Source: Fimbriimonadales bacterium
GTDB lineage: Bacteria; Armatimonadota; Fimbriimonadia; Fimbriimonadales; GBS-DC
Assembly (NCBI GenBank): GCA_026003075.1
Contig: BPGO01000013.1
Span: 1-52,626 of the forward strand
Direction of reading: 5' to 3'
DNA: 52,626 nucleotides
The translations under genes and the position numbers were made by a program. The notes below the pieces were generated by a model. That model had not been told where the DNA came from and searched no databases. It saw only the letters and a program-made list of their open reading frames with translations. Shown here one piece after another: positions 24,341 through 33,195 of the stretch. Each line of letters starts with the position of its first letter. Position 1 is the stretch's first letter.

Positions 24341-25090
24341 ATGAAGAAAGAAACGCAGATTGCGCTGGCAGTGGCCGTTGTGGTTTTGGTGGTCATCGCG
24401 GTTGCGCTGCTGCTCGTGTTCACGGGCGGTGGCAGCAGTGATACCGCGCAACAGCCCACAACGCCTCCACCGGATATCCGTGACAACGGTTTTGGGCAGC
24501 CGATGACCCCTGCACCGATGGGCGGCGGCACAACCCCCCCACCTCCCACCACGATGGCGGCGCAACCGCAGACGGCGCGCCCATCGTTCACGCCGCGCCG
24601 CGACCCATTTGCGCCCTTACCTGAAGAGGTAGAGGCAATGCAAGCCGACGCATTCGATCCGAGTCGCTACTTCGTGCTGGCAAGCCCTCCCAAACCACCG
24701 CGCGTGGAACTGCCTGAGCCGTTCGAGCCGCAGCCGCGTCGGCGTGTGGCAGGCATTATCATCGGCTCCACAGTATCTGCAATTCTGGAGCAGGAAGGCG
24801 AACTGCCCCGAATCGTGTATCCAGGCGATATGGTGGGCGAATTCCGAGTTGCAGCAATCACCGAGAACGGTCTGATTTTGCGTCGCTCCAAGGGCAACCC
24901 GCGCGAGGTGCGCGTGCCTTATGAGCCGCCTGGCAATGTGGGCGGTGGCGGGTTCGGCGGCGGCGAACGCGGTACAGGCGGCGGCTTCGGCGCACCTCCT
25001 GGCGCACCCGGCGCACCGAGTACCCCCGGCCCAGGTGGATTGGGCGCGCCCGGCGGACGTGGAGGGCGCGGCAGCGCACCTGATATTTAG
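24341..25090 (+). CDS. pilP: PilP-like pilus assembly protein with Gly-rich tail
   Basis: The 249-residue protein has an N-terminal membrane helix (IALAVAVVVLVVIAVALLL), not a lipobox. A Pro-rich linker leads to a small beta domain (RRVAGIIIGSTVSAILEQEG, then VYPGDMVGEFRVAAIT) typical of PilP HR domains that bind the secretin. Residues about 198-249 are a Gly/Pro/Phe-rich tail. Identity rests on the fold pattern and its position between pilO and pilQ. Confidence 0.7.
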   Translation: MKKETQIALAVAVVVLVVIAVALLLVFTGGGSSDTAQQPTTPPPDIRDNGFGQPMTPAPMGGGTTPPPPTTMAAQPQTARPSFTPRRDPFAPLPEEVEAMQADAFDPSRYFVLASPPKPPRVELPEPFEPQPRRRVAGIIIGSTVSAILEQEGELPRIVYPGDMVGEFRVAAITENGLILRRSKGNPREVRVPYEPPGNVGGGGFGGGERGTGGGFGAPPGAPGAPSTPGPGGLGAPGGRGGRGSAPDI

Positions 25091-25135
25091 AAACAGAACA
25101 CTCAGCTAATCGTATCGAATTATGGAGGTATGACG

Positions 25136-25903
25136 ATGAAAACGAAACTGATTTTGCTCACAGCAGCGATTCTGACGGCGGTGCATACCGCGCCGCTCTT
25201 CGCACAGGGTGGCGGGCAGCAAGACCCCACCCAGCGTCGCGTAACGGTTAAGTACGAGCAGGCAGATGTGCGCTTCGTACTCAAGCAGCTATTCGATAGC
25301 GTCGGCGTGAACTACACGCTCGACCCGAATGTGCAAGGCACTGTCACGGTCTCGCTTACCGATGTGCCGTTCACGGTGGCGCTGGACAACATTCTGCGCC
25401 CGCTCAATCTGACCTATCGCGTGGAGAACGGCGTGTACTATGTGACTGTGCGTCAGCCTGAAGAGGCGCCGCTGCCTCCGACGACAGAAAGCACCCCGAC
25501 AGAGGAGGGTCCGCGCCTGAACCTGCCCGAGAAAATCGAATTGAATGTCGCCAGTCCCACCCTGATTGCGGCGCTATTAGGCGGTACGCTGATTCAGTAT
25601 GCCCAGTATGAGATTGGCTCTGCAGGGGGCTTTGGCGGCGGCTTTGGCGGCTTTGGTGGTTTTGGCGGTCTGGGCGGCGGCTTTGGCGGTTTCGGCGGTC
25701 TGGGCGGCGGCTTCGGTGGCTTTGGCGGTTTCGGCGGTCTGGGCGGCGGCTTCGGTGGCTTTGGCGGTTTCGGCGGTCTGGGCGGCGGCTTCGGTGGCTT
25801 CGGCAGCGGCTTCGGCGGCTTCGGTGGAGGCGGTTTCCGAGGTGGCGGCTTCGGTGGAGGCGGCTTCGGCGGCGGTGGCTTCGGCGGCGGCTTCGGACGC
25901 TAA
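25136..25903 (+). CDS. Exported secretin-N0-like protein with long GFGGFGG repeat tail
   Basis: The protein has about 255 residues. The ATG at 25136 is chosen because GGAGG lies 7 nt upstream; the ATG at 25130 is too close. Residues 1-23 form a signal peptide (MKTKLILLTAAILTAVHTAP). Residues about 35-106 resemble the secretin N0/STN domain (RRVTVKYEQADVRFVLKQLF, LRPLNLTYRVENGVYYVTV). From residue 163 to the end it is almost only Gly and Phe with some Leu, in repeats of 10-13 residues (GFGGFGGLGGGFG). It has no secretin pore domain and lies directly before pilQ, so it may be a periplasmic or outer-membrane accessory of the pilus secretin. I know no named family with this layout. Confidence 0.7.
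   Translation: MKTKLILLTAAILTAVHTAPLFAQGGGQQDPTQRRVTVKYEQADVRFVLKQLFDSVGVNYTLDPNVQGTVTVSLTDVPFTVALDNILRPLNLTYRVENGVYYVTVRQPEEAPLPPTTESTPTEEGPRLNLPEKIELNVASPTLIAALLGGTLIQYAQYEIGSAGGFGGGFGGFGGFGGLGGGFGGFGGLGGGFGGFGGFGGLGGGFGGFGGFGGLGGGFGGFGSGFGGFGGGGFRGGGFGGGGFGGGGFGGGFGR
25626..25900 (+). repeat. In-frame Gly/Phe tandem repeat array
   Basis: GGC/GGT and TTC/TTT codons repeat with a 39-bp period. Leu CTG codons at 25700, 25739 and 25778 are 39 bp apart and mark nearly identical units; an earlier one at 25670 is 30 bp away. Near-identity of the units points to recent expansion by slippage or recombination. Confidence 0.9.
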
Positions 25904-25982
25904 ACCCCAACCCGCTCACTCGTTCCAGCGGGGCGGATAGCCCGCCCCGCAACAAGAGGTATCACGGAGGAGGACTATACGA

Positions 25983-27608
25983 ATGAGAAAAGGAATCTGG
26001 AGCGTAGTTACAGCGACCATCCTGGCAGGAGGTCTTACCCTGTCTGCGTGGAGCAACGACGACTATCTGGTATCAATCCACTTAATGGACGCCGACCTCA
26101 TCACGGCAGTAAAAGCGATTGCGCAACAGGTCAAAGCGGAAGTGGTGTTCGAACCCACCGACGAACCTTACAAGCGCATTAGCTTCATTAAGATTGATCA
26201 GAAACCGTTTGAACAGGTTCTGGGCTATATCTGTCAGTCGGCAGGCGCGACTTATCGGAAAGAGGCGAACGGGGTCTATGTCATCGGTCCCGCGCGTCCA
26301 AAGCCCGTAGAAACACCCGCCACGCCGCAACCGGCTCCTCCAGCCGAGGTTCAAAAACCGCTGGTGGTGACGGAACGCATCCCGCTACGCTACAGTCGTG
26401 CGTCGGACATCGTGCGCATCATAAAAACCGAGATGATGACGGATGACCCCTTCGCCGAACTGCGCGATTTTGTCAACCGCACCATTTCGCAGAGCGCACC
26501 GGGCATGCAAGTGCCTGTACCCCCCAGTGTTCCGATGCGCTTGGATGGCACTCCCGCGACGCCTTTTAACAACACCCCCGTGACGAACCCCAACCAACCG
26601 ACCCAGGACGCTGGTGAGGGGCAGCGCACGGGCGGGCGCGGCGGCTTCGGCGGCTTCGGCGGCTTCGGCGGTCAGCCAGGGGGCTTTGGCGGCCAACCGG
26701 GGGGCGGTGGTTTTGGCGGTGGTCAGCCCGGAGGCGGCTTTGGTGGACAAGCCGGTGCGCAGGCAGGGATCCTAATCCCCGACGGACTGGACGGTATCGT
26801 CGCCAACGATATCGACAACTCGTTGATTATTCGGGGCACGCCTGAAGCGATTGAATATGTGCGTCGCGTCCTGCGATTCTTGGATATCGCGCCGAAACAG
26901 GTGCTGATTCGCGCCGAGTTCATCACCGTCACGCGTAACGACGCCGAAAAGTTCGGTATCGACTGGAACCTCGCGCGTGTGAACTTGCAAACGGGCACCA
27001 CCGGGCTGGCTGATCGCACTGCGCCTATCTTCGTGAACTACGCAACAGGTAATCTGGTGGCAAACCTGCGCGCGCTGCTCAGCCAAGGACGCGGGCGTGT
27101 GGTGAACGCGCCTATCGTCGTCACCCAAAACAACAGCCCCGCGACAGTGGTCTTTTCCACCACCGACTACATCGAGCAACAGTTTGTGGTGTTCAACCAA
27201 GCAGGGCAACCGTCGACCTTCACCCAGCCGATCCCGATCCCCGTACCGACCCAGCTCACCGTGACGCCGCGTATCAACGCCGACGGCACGATCACCCTCT
27301 CGCTCTTCCCGCAGATCTCTACCGTCGGACGCGTGCGCGTCGGTGCGCGCGACCTACCGCGCTTCGACACCCAATTCGTGTTCACCGTGCGACGCATCCG
27401 AAACGGTGAGACCATGGTGCTGGGTGGACTGGTCACCCGTAGCGATAACAGTGTCACTACCAAAGTGCCCCTGCTGGGGGACCTGCCGCTGATTGGGCAG
27501 TTCTTCCGCAGTCGCGACCGCGCAATTGTGGAGTCGGAGCTGCTCATCTTCGTTACGGCGACGATTCTGGACGACGAGGAAGGGATGGGCGGACCTACTA
27601 CCCCCTAA
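25983..27608 (+). CDS. pilQ: Type IV pilus secretin PilQ with internal Gly-rich segment
   Basis: The 541-residue protein has a signal peptide, then an N0 domain (about 27-100, ending GVYVIGPARP) and an N1-like part (RIPLRYSRASDIVRII). A Gly/Phe/Gln-rich stretch at about 213-262 follows, then N3 (IVANDIDNSLIIRGTPEAI) and the secretin pore (VLIRAEFITVTRND to the end). The hallmark VPLLGDLPLIGQFF is present. The protein forms the outer-membrane channel for the pilus. GGAGGAGG precedes the ATG. pilB, pilC, pilT and pilins are not in the window. Confidence 0.92.
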   Translation: MRKGIWSVVTATILAGGLTLSAWSNDDYLVSIHLMDADLITAVKAIAQQVKAEVVFEPTDEPYKRISFIKIDQKPFEQVLGYICQSAGATYRKEANGVYVIGPARPKPVETPATPQPAPPAEVQKPLVVTERIPLRYSRASDIVRIIKTEMMTDDPFAELRDFVNRTISQSAPGMQVPVPPSVPMRLDGTPATPFNNTPVTNPNQPTQDAGEGQRTGGRGGFGGFGGFGGQPGGFGGQPGGGGFGGGQPGGGFGGQAGAQAGILIPDGLDGIVANDIDNSLIIRGTPEAIEYVRRVLRFLDIAPKQVLIRAEFITVTRNDAEKFGIDWNLARVNLQTGTTGLADRTAPIFVNYATGNLVANLRALLSQGRGRVVNAPIVVTQNNSPATVVFSTTDYIEQQFVVFNQAGQPSTFTQPIPIPVPTQLTVTPRINADGTITLSLFPQISTVGRVRVGARDLPRFDTQFVFTVRRIRNGETMVLGGLVTRSDNSVTTKVPLLGDLPLIGQFFRSRDRAIVESELLIFVTATILDDEEGMGGPTTP

Positions 27609-27632
27609 CCTGTCCCGCTTCCCGTGATACCT

Positions 27633-27664
27633 AACTGCAGGGGTGCAATAGCGCCCCTGCAGTT
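27633..27664 (+). terminator. Perfect 11-bp hairpin between pilQ and aroKB
   Basis: AACTGCAGGGG and CCCCTGCAGTT pair around a 10-nt loop, 24 nt after the pilQ stop and 7 nt before the aroKB start. No U tract follows. It could attenuate transcription into aroKB or occlude its start. Its presence also argues against a start codon at 27624. Confidence 0.5.
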
Positions 27665-27671
27665 CGATTCG

Positions 27672-29303
27672 ATGGGGATGAAACATCTCTACCTGATTGG
27701 CAACATGGGCAGCGGCAAAACGACGGTGGGCAGACTGCTTGCCGAACGATGGAACCTGCCGCTTTATGATATCGACCACCTCGTCGAACAAGAGGCAAAG
27801 CGGAGCATTTCCGAGATTTTTCACAATTACGGTGAAGCCCGATTCCGCGAACTGGAAAGCGCCGTCCTACACGAAGTCGCTCGCCAATCGTGCGGGGTGG
27901 TCGCTACCGGTGGAGGCATCGTACTGAGCGAAGCGAACCGCGCCCTCATGCGCCAATCGGGATGGATGGTCTATCTCAAGGCGTCTATCGAAACACTTTG
28001 GAAACGGCTGCACCAGAGTCAGAACCGCCCCCTCCTGCAAACCGACTCGCCCCTCAATGCGCTGCGAGCCGTGATGCAGGCGCGTGAACCGCTCTATCAG
28101 GAGGCGGATTGGGTGATTGAAGTCGATTCGCTGACGCCTGCGCAAGTTGCGGACGCCGTCGCGCGCGTCTATCGCCCCACGCCCAACGCACCCCTTAGCG
28201 TGCCTGTGTTGCCCAATCAACCCGATGCTTACAGCGTCCATATAGCCCCCGGAATCTCAAACAGCGCAGCGCAGGTGGTGCTTCAACACCGCCGTCCTAC
28301 ACGAGTCGCATTGCTCACCCACCCACGCCTGATGCACTGGGCAAGACTTGTTCAAACTCAGTTTGAAGAGTCAGGCATTGCAGCCTCCATTATCTCCTTG
28401 CGTTCTGGGGAGCGGATTAAGTCCCTGCGCACGGCGGGGCGGCTCTATGAGCAGCTCTTGCAGGCAGGGCTGGACAGGAACAGTGTGCTGATAACGCTGG
28501 GCGGCGGTGTGTTGGGCGATTTGGGCGGATTTGTCGCAGCTACCTATATGCGTGGACTTTCCTACATGCAACTCCCCACGACGCTGCTGGCGCAAGTGGA
28601 CTCCAGCGTGGGCGGCAAAGTCGCGGTAGACCTGCCGCGGGGCAAAAACTTGGTGGGGGCGTTCCATCAGCCGATTGCAGTCCTGATTGACCCTGAAGTC
28701 CTCCAGACGCTGCCAGCACGCCACTGGCGCAACGGCTTCGCGGAGATGCTCAAATACGGAATCGCCCTTCATCGCGGACTGTGGCAACGCCTACAGACGA
28801 TGCTGGAATGGAGCATTCTCAGTGCCAAGCGTGTGCGTCGGGATGCGTCGGCGTGGTTGTTGCCCATCGCGCAGTGCGTGAACCTCAAAGCGCAGATTGT
28901 TTCGGAAGATGCGCGCGACCTGTCGGGCAGACGCGCTCTCTTGAACTTCGGGCATACCGTGGGACACGCTATCGAGGCGGCATTAGGCTACCGCGAATGG
29001 CTGCACGGGGAAGCCATCGCCGCAGGGATGGTGGCAGAGGCAGAACTCGGACGGATTCTGGGAATTACGCCCGACGAGGTAGCAGATACGCTGCGCACGG
29101 CGATAACCCAAGCGGGCTTGCCGACACATATTCCAGCAGGATTAGACGCCGAGACTTTACTTGAGTTAATGCGCCACGACAAGAAGCGTGTGGGCGACGC
29201 GCTTAGCGTGGTGTTGCTGAGGGATATAGGAATCGCTTCGCTGGAGCCGAATATCCCTACGAGCGCCGTGCGAGAGGCACTGAGACGATGCGGAGCATCT
29301 TAG
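27672..29303 (+). CDS. aroKB: Bifunctional shikimate kinase / 3-dehydroquinate synthase
   Basis: The protein has about 543 residues. Residues 1-165 are AroK: P-loop GNMGSGKTTVGR, the DIDHLVE substrate motif, and VATGGGIVLSE. A short linker leads to AroB (about 190-540) with LITLGGGVLGDLGGFVAATY, TTLLAQVDSSVGGKVAVDLP, and the metal/active-site HTVGHAIEA and GEAIAAGM. The first and last listed activities bracket dehydroquinate formation and shikimate phosphorylation in aromatic amino-acid synthesis. The fusion frame is continuous. Starts at 27672 or 27678 are both possible; neither has a Shine-Dalgarno. It overlaps the next gene by 16 bp. Confidence 0.92.
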   Translation: MGMKHLYLIGNMGSGKTTVGRLLAERWNLPLYDIDHLVEQEAKRSISEIFHNYGEARFRELESAVLHEVARQSCGVVATGGGIVLSEANRALMRQSGWMVYLKASIETLWKRLHQSQNRPLLQTDSPLNALRAVMQAREPLYQEADWVIEVDSLTPAQVADAVARVYRPTPNAPLSVPVLPNQPDAYSVHIAPGISNSAAQVVLQHRRPTRVALLTHPRLMHWARLVQTQFEESGIAASIISLRSGERIKSLRTAGRLYEQLLQAGLDRNSVLITLGGGVLGDLGGFVAATYMRGLSYMQLPTTLLAQVDSSVGGKVAVDLPRGKNLVGAFHQPIAVLIDPEVLQTLPARHWRNGFAEMLKYGIALHRGLWQRLQTMLEWSILSAKRVRRDASAWLLPIAQCVNLKAQIVSEDARDLSGRRALLNFGHTVGHAIEAALGYREWLHGEAIAAGMVAEAELGRILGITPDEVADTLRTAITQAGLPTHIPAGLDAETLLELMRHDKKRVGDALSVVLLRDIGIASLEPNIPTSAVREALRRCGAS

Positions 29304-30652
29304 CGGTCGGTTGGCTCATCGTGGCGTTGTGGGCGTTTTGGCTCGCGTACTGGGCAGACGCGCAAAACGCTGCCTTGATGCGCATCGGCACAGCGCTCTA
29401 CGCGCTCTTGCTCACGCTGACCGTGGCGTTCACCGCGCGAGAGTGGCTCAACACGCTCAAACAGCGAGGAATCCTAATTTTCTGGCTTCTCCTAACCTGC
29501 ATGCCTGCTGTTCTCGCCCAAGACCTTCGCGCCCCGTTAGACCCCGTGTTCCCCTCACGCCTTGTGACAGGGGTGCGTCAGGACGGTTATATCGAGTATC
29601 GCGTGGAGTTCCCCAGCGCGTTCCAGAGTCCGTACCCTGCCAACAATACGGTCTATGCGTGGTGGCTCGTGCCTGCGGAGCGGGACGGGCGTGTCCCGAC
29701 TGTGGTGTTGCTACACAGTTTGGGTATTCGCCGCCCCGAACTGGAGATGGGGCTGGCGCGGGAACTTGTGCGCCATGGGATCGCCGTTTTCCTCATGACC
29801 TTGCCTTATCATATGCAGCGCACACCGCCAGGGCATGGCAGCGGTGATCTGATTCTCGCGGGGGACGTGGGGTTGCTGCGGGACGCCGCGATACAAGCCA
29901 CCTGGGATGTACGTCGCGCGTTCGACTGGCTCCAACGCCAAACTGAGACTGACCCTGACCGAATTGCACTGGTGGGAATTAGTCTCGGCGCGATTCTGGG
30001 GGCGACAGCGCTTGCCTCCGAGCCGCGCGTTCACAGCGCTGTGCTGATTTTAGGGGGTGCGGATCTGGCGCATGTGCTGTGGGATTCGGTATTGGCGATT
30101 CGTGCGCGGGCGCGACTGCGACACGAGGGCTACACGCTGGAACGGCTCCGCGCGGAACTCGCGCCCATAGAACCGTTGAATTGCCTCACCCCTGAACACG
30201 GCGAGAAAACTTTCGTGATTGGGGCGCGCTTCGATATCGTTGTACCCACCGAAGATACCGAGAAACTCATTCGCGCGTTGGGCAACCCGCAGGTACTCTG
30301 GCTCAACACGGGACATTTTGGGGGCGGGCTGGTACAGCGACCGCTCTTTCGCATCGTCCGTAGATACCTACAGGCACGATTTGAAGGGCGCACCTCAGTC
30401 AGCGAGCCGAATCTGCTTGTTCCGACGCTGCGAATCGGCGCCATTTACAGCGCAGGACGCGACTTCCGCCTCGCAGTGGGAACCGATTTCTGGCGTTCGG
30501 ACAAGAACGGCACACTCTTCGTGTCGGGGGTGCTGACCCCGCGTGGCGGCTCGCTCTTTGCAGGCGTGCGCCTGCGATTCGGCTTCTCTGCAGGGGCGGA
30601 AATCACCCCCAAGCGCACCTACGGGGCGATTTTCTGGCACTTCGTATTGTAA
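29288..30652 (+). CDS. Membrane-anchored alpha/beta hydrolase with beta-rich C-terminal tail
   Basis: The 454-residue protein has two N-terminal hydrophobic segments, the second ending near MPAVLAQ like a signal or anchor. The alpha/beta hydrolase core covers about 115-360, with VVLLHSLGIRR, nucleophile Ser in GISLGA, and the acid region FDIVVPTED. His in NTGHFGG is the likely catalytic His. The last 70 residues (from LRIGAIYSAGRD) read as alternating amphipathic strands ending in FWHFVL, like the end of an outer-membrane barrel. It overlaps aroKB by 16 bp. The substrate is unknown. Confidence 0.7.
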   Translation: MRSILAVGWLIVALWAFWLAYWADAQNAALMRIGTALYALLLTLTVAFTAREWLNTLKQRGILIFWLLLTCMPAVLAQDLRAPLDPVFPSRLVTGVRQDGYIEYRVEFPSAFQSPYPANNTVYAWWLVPAERDGRVPTVVLLHSLGIRRPELEMGLARELVRHGIAVFLMTLPYHMQRTPPGHGSGDLILAGDVGLLRDAAIQATWDVRRAFDWLQRQTETDPDRIALVGISLGAILGATALASEPRVHSAVLILGGADLAHVLWDSVLAIRARARLRHEGYTLERLRAELAPIEPLNCLTPEHGEKTFVIGARFDIVVPTEDTEKLIRALGNPQVLWLNTGHFGGGLVQRPLFRIVRRYLQARFEGRTSVSEPNLLVPTLRIGAIYSAGRDFRLAVGTDFWRSDKNGTLFVSGVLTPRGGSLFAGVRLRFGFSAGAEITPKRTYGAIFWHFVL

Positions 30653-30654
30653 AC

Positions 30655-32382
30655 CTACACCGGCTCCAGCAGCGCGGCGCGATAGAGTTGTGCATACACA
30701 CCACCGCGCTGTACCAACTCGGCATGCGCCCCCTGCTCCACCAATCGCCCGCGTTCCAACACCAACGCACGGTCGGCGCACTGTACTGTCGTCCAGCGGT
30801 GCGCAATAATCAGCGTTGTGCGTACGCCACGCCCTTCCTCGATTACCTGCTGAATAATGCGTTCCGACACGGGGTCGAGTGAAGCGGTTGCCTCATCCAG
30901 CACCAAAATCCGCGGACGGCGCAACAGGGCACGCGCAATCGCAATCCGTTGCGCCTCGCCTCCTGACAAACGCACCCCCTTGTCGCCAATCAGCGTATCA
31001 TAGCCGTTGGGCAGGCGTTCGATGAACTCGTGCGCGTGCGCCTGTTTCGCAGCGTGTTCAATCTCCTCGCGCGTAGCATCGGGCTTCCCGTAGGCGATGT
31101 TCTCGGCGACCGTGCCCACGAATAGAATCGTCTGCTGAGGCACAACGCCGATTTGCGCACGCAGGCTTTCTAAGGTCACTTTTTGGATGTCGTAGCCGTC
31201 GAGCCGAATCACGCCTTCCTGCGGCGTGTAAAAGCGCAGCAGCAAGTCCACCAGAGTGCTTTTGCCCGCCCCCGAGTGCCCGACCAGCGCGACCACTTCA
31301 CCCGGCTGAATCTCGAACGAGACTTCCCGCAAGGCTTGCTCGCCTGTGGGATAGCGGAACGAGACTTGCTCGAACTGGATGCGCCCTTGTAAGGGGGGCA
31401 AGGGCTGGGCGTCGGGTGCGTCGTAGGCTTCAGGCTCCACATCCAGCGCCTCGCGGAAGATACGCTGCGCGGCGGCGCGTACCTGCTTGCGCGTTAGCTG
31501 AATCGCTCCCACACCCGACGCTGCCTGCGCAATCTGATGCAACAAAAACAAAAAGCTGAGCAACTGTGCCGTGGTCATCTGTCCACGGGCGACCTCTTGC
31601 CCACCAAACCATAACACCAGCGCAATGCTCGCTGCGCCGATAAACTCTACGGTCGGGCGTAGACGGGCGCGCCGCCGCTCACCACGCAGTGCGTGGCGCA
31701 GCACCTCGCGACTGCGCGCAACGAATCGCGCAATCTCGCGGTCTTCCATAGCAAAGGTCTTAATCACGCGCACCCCCGCCAGCGCCTCCTGCACCAGAGC
31801 GGACACGCTCGCCAGCGCGCCCTGGGTCTGATGAGTGATCCGATGCACCTGCCGCCCCAACCGCTGAATGAGAAGAGCAATCAGGGGCAGAAAAACCAGC
31901 GCCAGCAACGCCAATCGCCAGTTCAACACGAAGATATACGCCAGAAACGCCACGATACGCAGCGGCGCGTCCAATACATCGCGCACCAACAATACTGCGC
32001 TCTGCAAGACAGGCACATCGTTCGTGATAATCGATTGGATGGAGCCAATCTGACGCGACTGGAAAAAGCTCAGCGGCAGGCGTTGCAAATGAGCAAAGAT
32101 GTCCTCACGCAACTTCGCCGTGAGCCGTTGCCCCGCCAGCGCAAGATAGTACACCTGCCCATAGGAAAAAAACCACTTCAACGCGAACACGCCAATCACG
32201 GTCAACGACACGCGATTGAGCATTGTGGAGTCGCGCATATCCATCGACTTAATCACTTGCTCCAGCAGGTAGGCGGTGAAGCCTGTAATCGCTGTCACGC
32301 CAACGGAACACAGGAGAGCAACCACCAACGGCTTCCACTGCGCCGCCACATAGCGCCAGAATCGGCGTTCCACCACATCCAC
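30655..32382 (-). CDS. ABC exporter half-transporter (MsbA/ABCB-like)
   Basis: The 575-residue protein has six membrane helices within 1-310 and an ATPase domain from about 335. Walker A is GHSGAGKST, the Q-loop region is IGVVPQQTILF, the signature is RLSGGEAQRIAIARALL, Walker B is ILVLDEATASLD, and the H-loop is IAHRWTTV. The domain order and length match homodimeric lipid/drug exporters. The start is GTG at 32382, 6 nt after a TACAAT box, so it can be transcribed independently as a leaderless mRNA. It lies downstream of a lipid-carrier-like gene, which makes lipid or glycan export plausible but unproven. Confidence 0.9.
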   Translation of the reverse strand: MDVVERRFWRYVAAQWKPLVVALLCSVGVTAITGFTAYLLEQVIKSMDMRDSTMLNRVSLTVIGVFALKWFFSYGQVYYLALAGQRLTAKLREDIFAHLQRLPLSFFQSRQIGSIQSIITNDVPVLQSAVLLVRDVLDAPLRIVAFLAYIFVLNWRLALLALVFLPLIALLIQRLGRQVHRITHQTQGALASVSALVQEALAGVRVIKTFAMEDREIARFVARSREVLRHALRGERRRARLRPTVEFIGAASIALVLWFGGQEVARGQMTTAQLLSFLFLLHQIAQAASGVGAIQLTRKQVRAAAQRIFREALDVEPEAYDAPDAQPLPPLQGRIQFEQVSFRYPTGEQALREVSFEIQPGEVVALVGHSGAGKSTLVDLLLRFYTPQEGVIRLDGYDIQKVTLESLRAQIGVVPQQTILFVGTVAENIAYGKPDATREEIEHAAKQAHAHEFIERLPNGYDTLIGDKGVRLSGGEAQRIAIARALLRRPRILVLDEATASLDPVSERIIQQVIEEGRGVRTTLIIAHRWTTVQCADRALVLERGRLVEQGAHAELVQRGGVYAQLYRAALLEPV

Positions 32383-32388
32383 ACCCTG

Positions 32389-32394
32389 ATTGTA
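32389..32394 (-). promoter_or_regulatory. -10 box (TACAAT) giving a leaderless GTG-start ABC exporter mRNA
   Basis: TACAAT on the minus strand ends 6 nt before the GTG start. The gap CAGGGT carries no usable Shine-Dalgarno at that distance. Confidence 0.5.
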
Positions 32395-32424
32395 CCCAGT
32401 CGCGAGACACCATCACAGCATTCC

Positions 32425-33195
32425 TCAACCACGCTGCACTGCCCGCCAGTGATCCAAGCGGTCAATATCCGTGCCTACTTCGGGATACGGGGTGATAACG
32501 GCTTTCACGGGAACCTGCAAGATTTGCGCCACACGCCGCTCGATATGCTCGATGCCCAGCCAGCGCGGGTTGAGATACTGCGCCGCTAGGAAACGCGCCA
32601 GCAGCCCCAACCCGATGTGCATCGCCATGCGTATCGGCTGCTTGCGTGCATGGTAGAGCGCTTCCAGACGGGGCAGTTCGCGGAGGGCGACCACACGGTG
32701 CGCCCAGAAGAGGTTACCCCCCGTTACCTCGCCCTCGCGCAGACGCACCGTCGTGCGTTTCATCGTCGGGAACCGCTCGCGACACAGATCGGCAGGCACG
32801 ACGGCGTAGGTCAGCACAGCGCCGCTGCGCTGGCTCGCCTCCAGAAAGAAGCGCACACTCTCGGTCGTCAGAAATGGCAAATCCACCGTTGCAAACAGCA
32901 CCGATTCCGTGGGGCTCCGTTCCAAGCCGATACGCGCATTCTCCAGCAGGTTAGCCCCGGGAGACAGCACGGTGTATCCTGTCCCTTCGGGCACATCGCC
33001 CACCATCAGAATCGTGTGGATGCCGTCCACACCGTGCAAAGCCCGCAACACATGCTGATACATCGGCGCATCGCCCACGACGACCTCCGCACGGGAACGC
33101 ACCCCCGTCTGCGCCTGCCATTCCGGCTCAATTCCGCCTCCAGCTAAGACAACGGCTGTGGTCGGCTCCACCTCGCCCCTAAAATTGGAAGTCAT
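32425..33195 (-). CDS. MobA-like nucleotidyltransferase-fold protein
   Basis: The 256-residue protein opens with AVVLAGGG, the NTP-transferase loop. DVPEGTGY and the metal-binding ATVDLPFLT follow. The usual GxxxRMG...K-A-L segment is replaced by TGVRSRAEVVVGD, so the conserved Lys that contacts the nucleotide is absent. The family moves NMP to phosphorylated small molecules (molybdopterin, sugars or polyols). The substrate and activity are uncertain. The ATG at 33195 overlaps the upstream gene by 17 bp; a GTG at 33171 preceded by AGGGG is an alternative start. Confidence 0.65.
   Translation of the reverse strand: MTSNFRGEVEPTTAVVLAGGGIEPEWQAQTGVRSRAEVVVGDAPMYQHVLRALHGVDGIHTILMVGDVPEGTGYTVLSPGANLLENARIGLERSPTESVLFATVDLPFLTTESVRFFLEASQRSGAVLTYAVVPADLCRERFPTMKRTTVRLREGEVTGGNLFWAHRVVALRELPRLEALYHARKQPIRMAMHIGLGLLARFLAAQYLNPRWLGIEHIERRVAQILQVPVKAVITPYPEVGTDIDRLDHWRAVQRG

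Noticed and set aside
25626..25900. CRISPR-like or mobile repeat array
   Set aside because: The repeats are directly adjacent, in frame and encode Gly/Phe. There are no spacers.
25404..25955. Minus-strand Arg/Ser-rich open frame over the Gly repeats
   Set aside because: It is the complementary reading of the GGC/TTC repeats and shows no start signal.
27672..29303. aroK-aroB fusion as a novelty
   Set aside because: Fused AroK-AroB proteins are known in other bacteria such as Thermotoga, so it is annotated but not listed as a finding.
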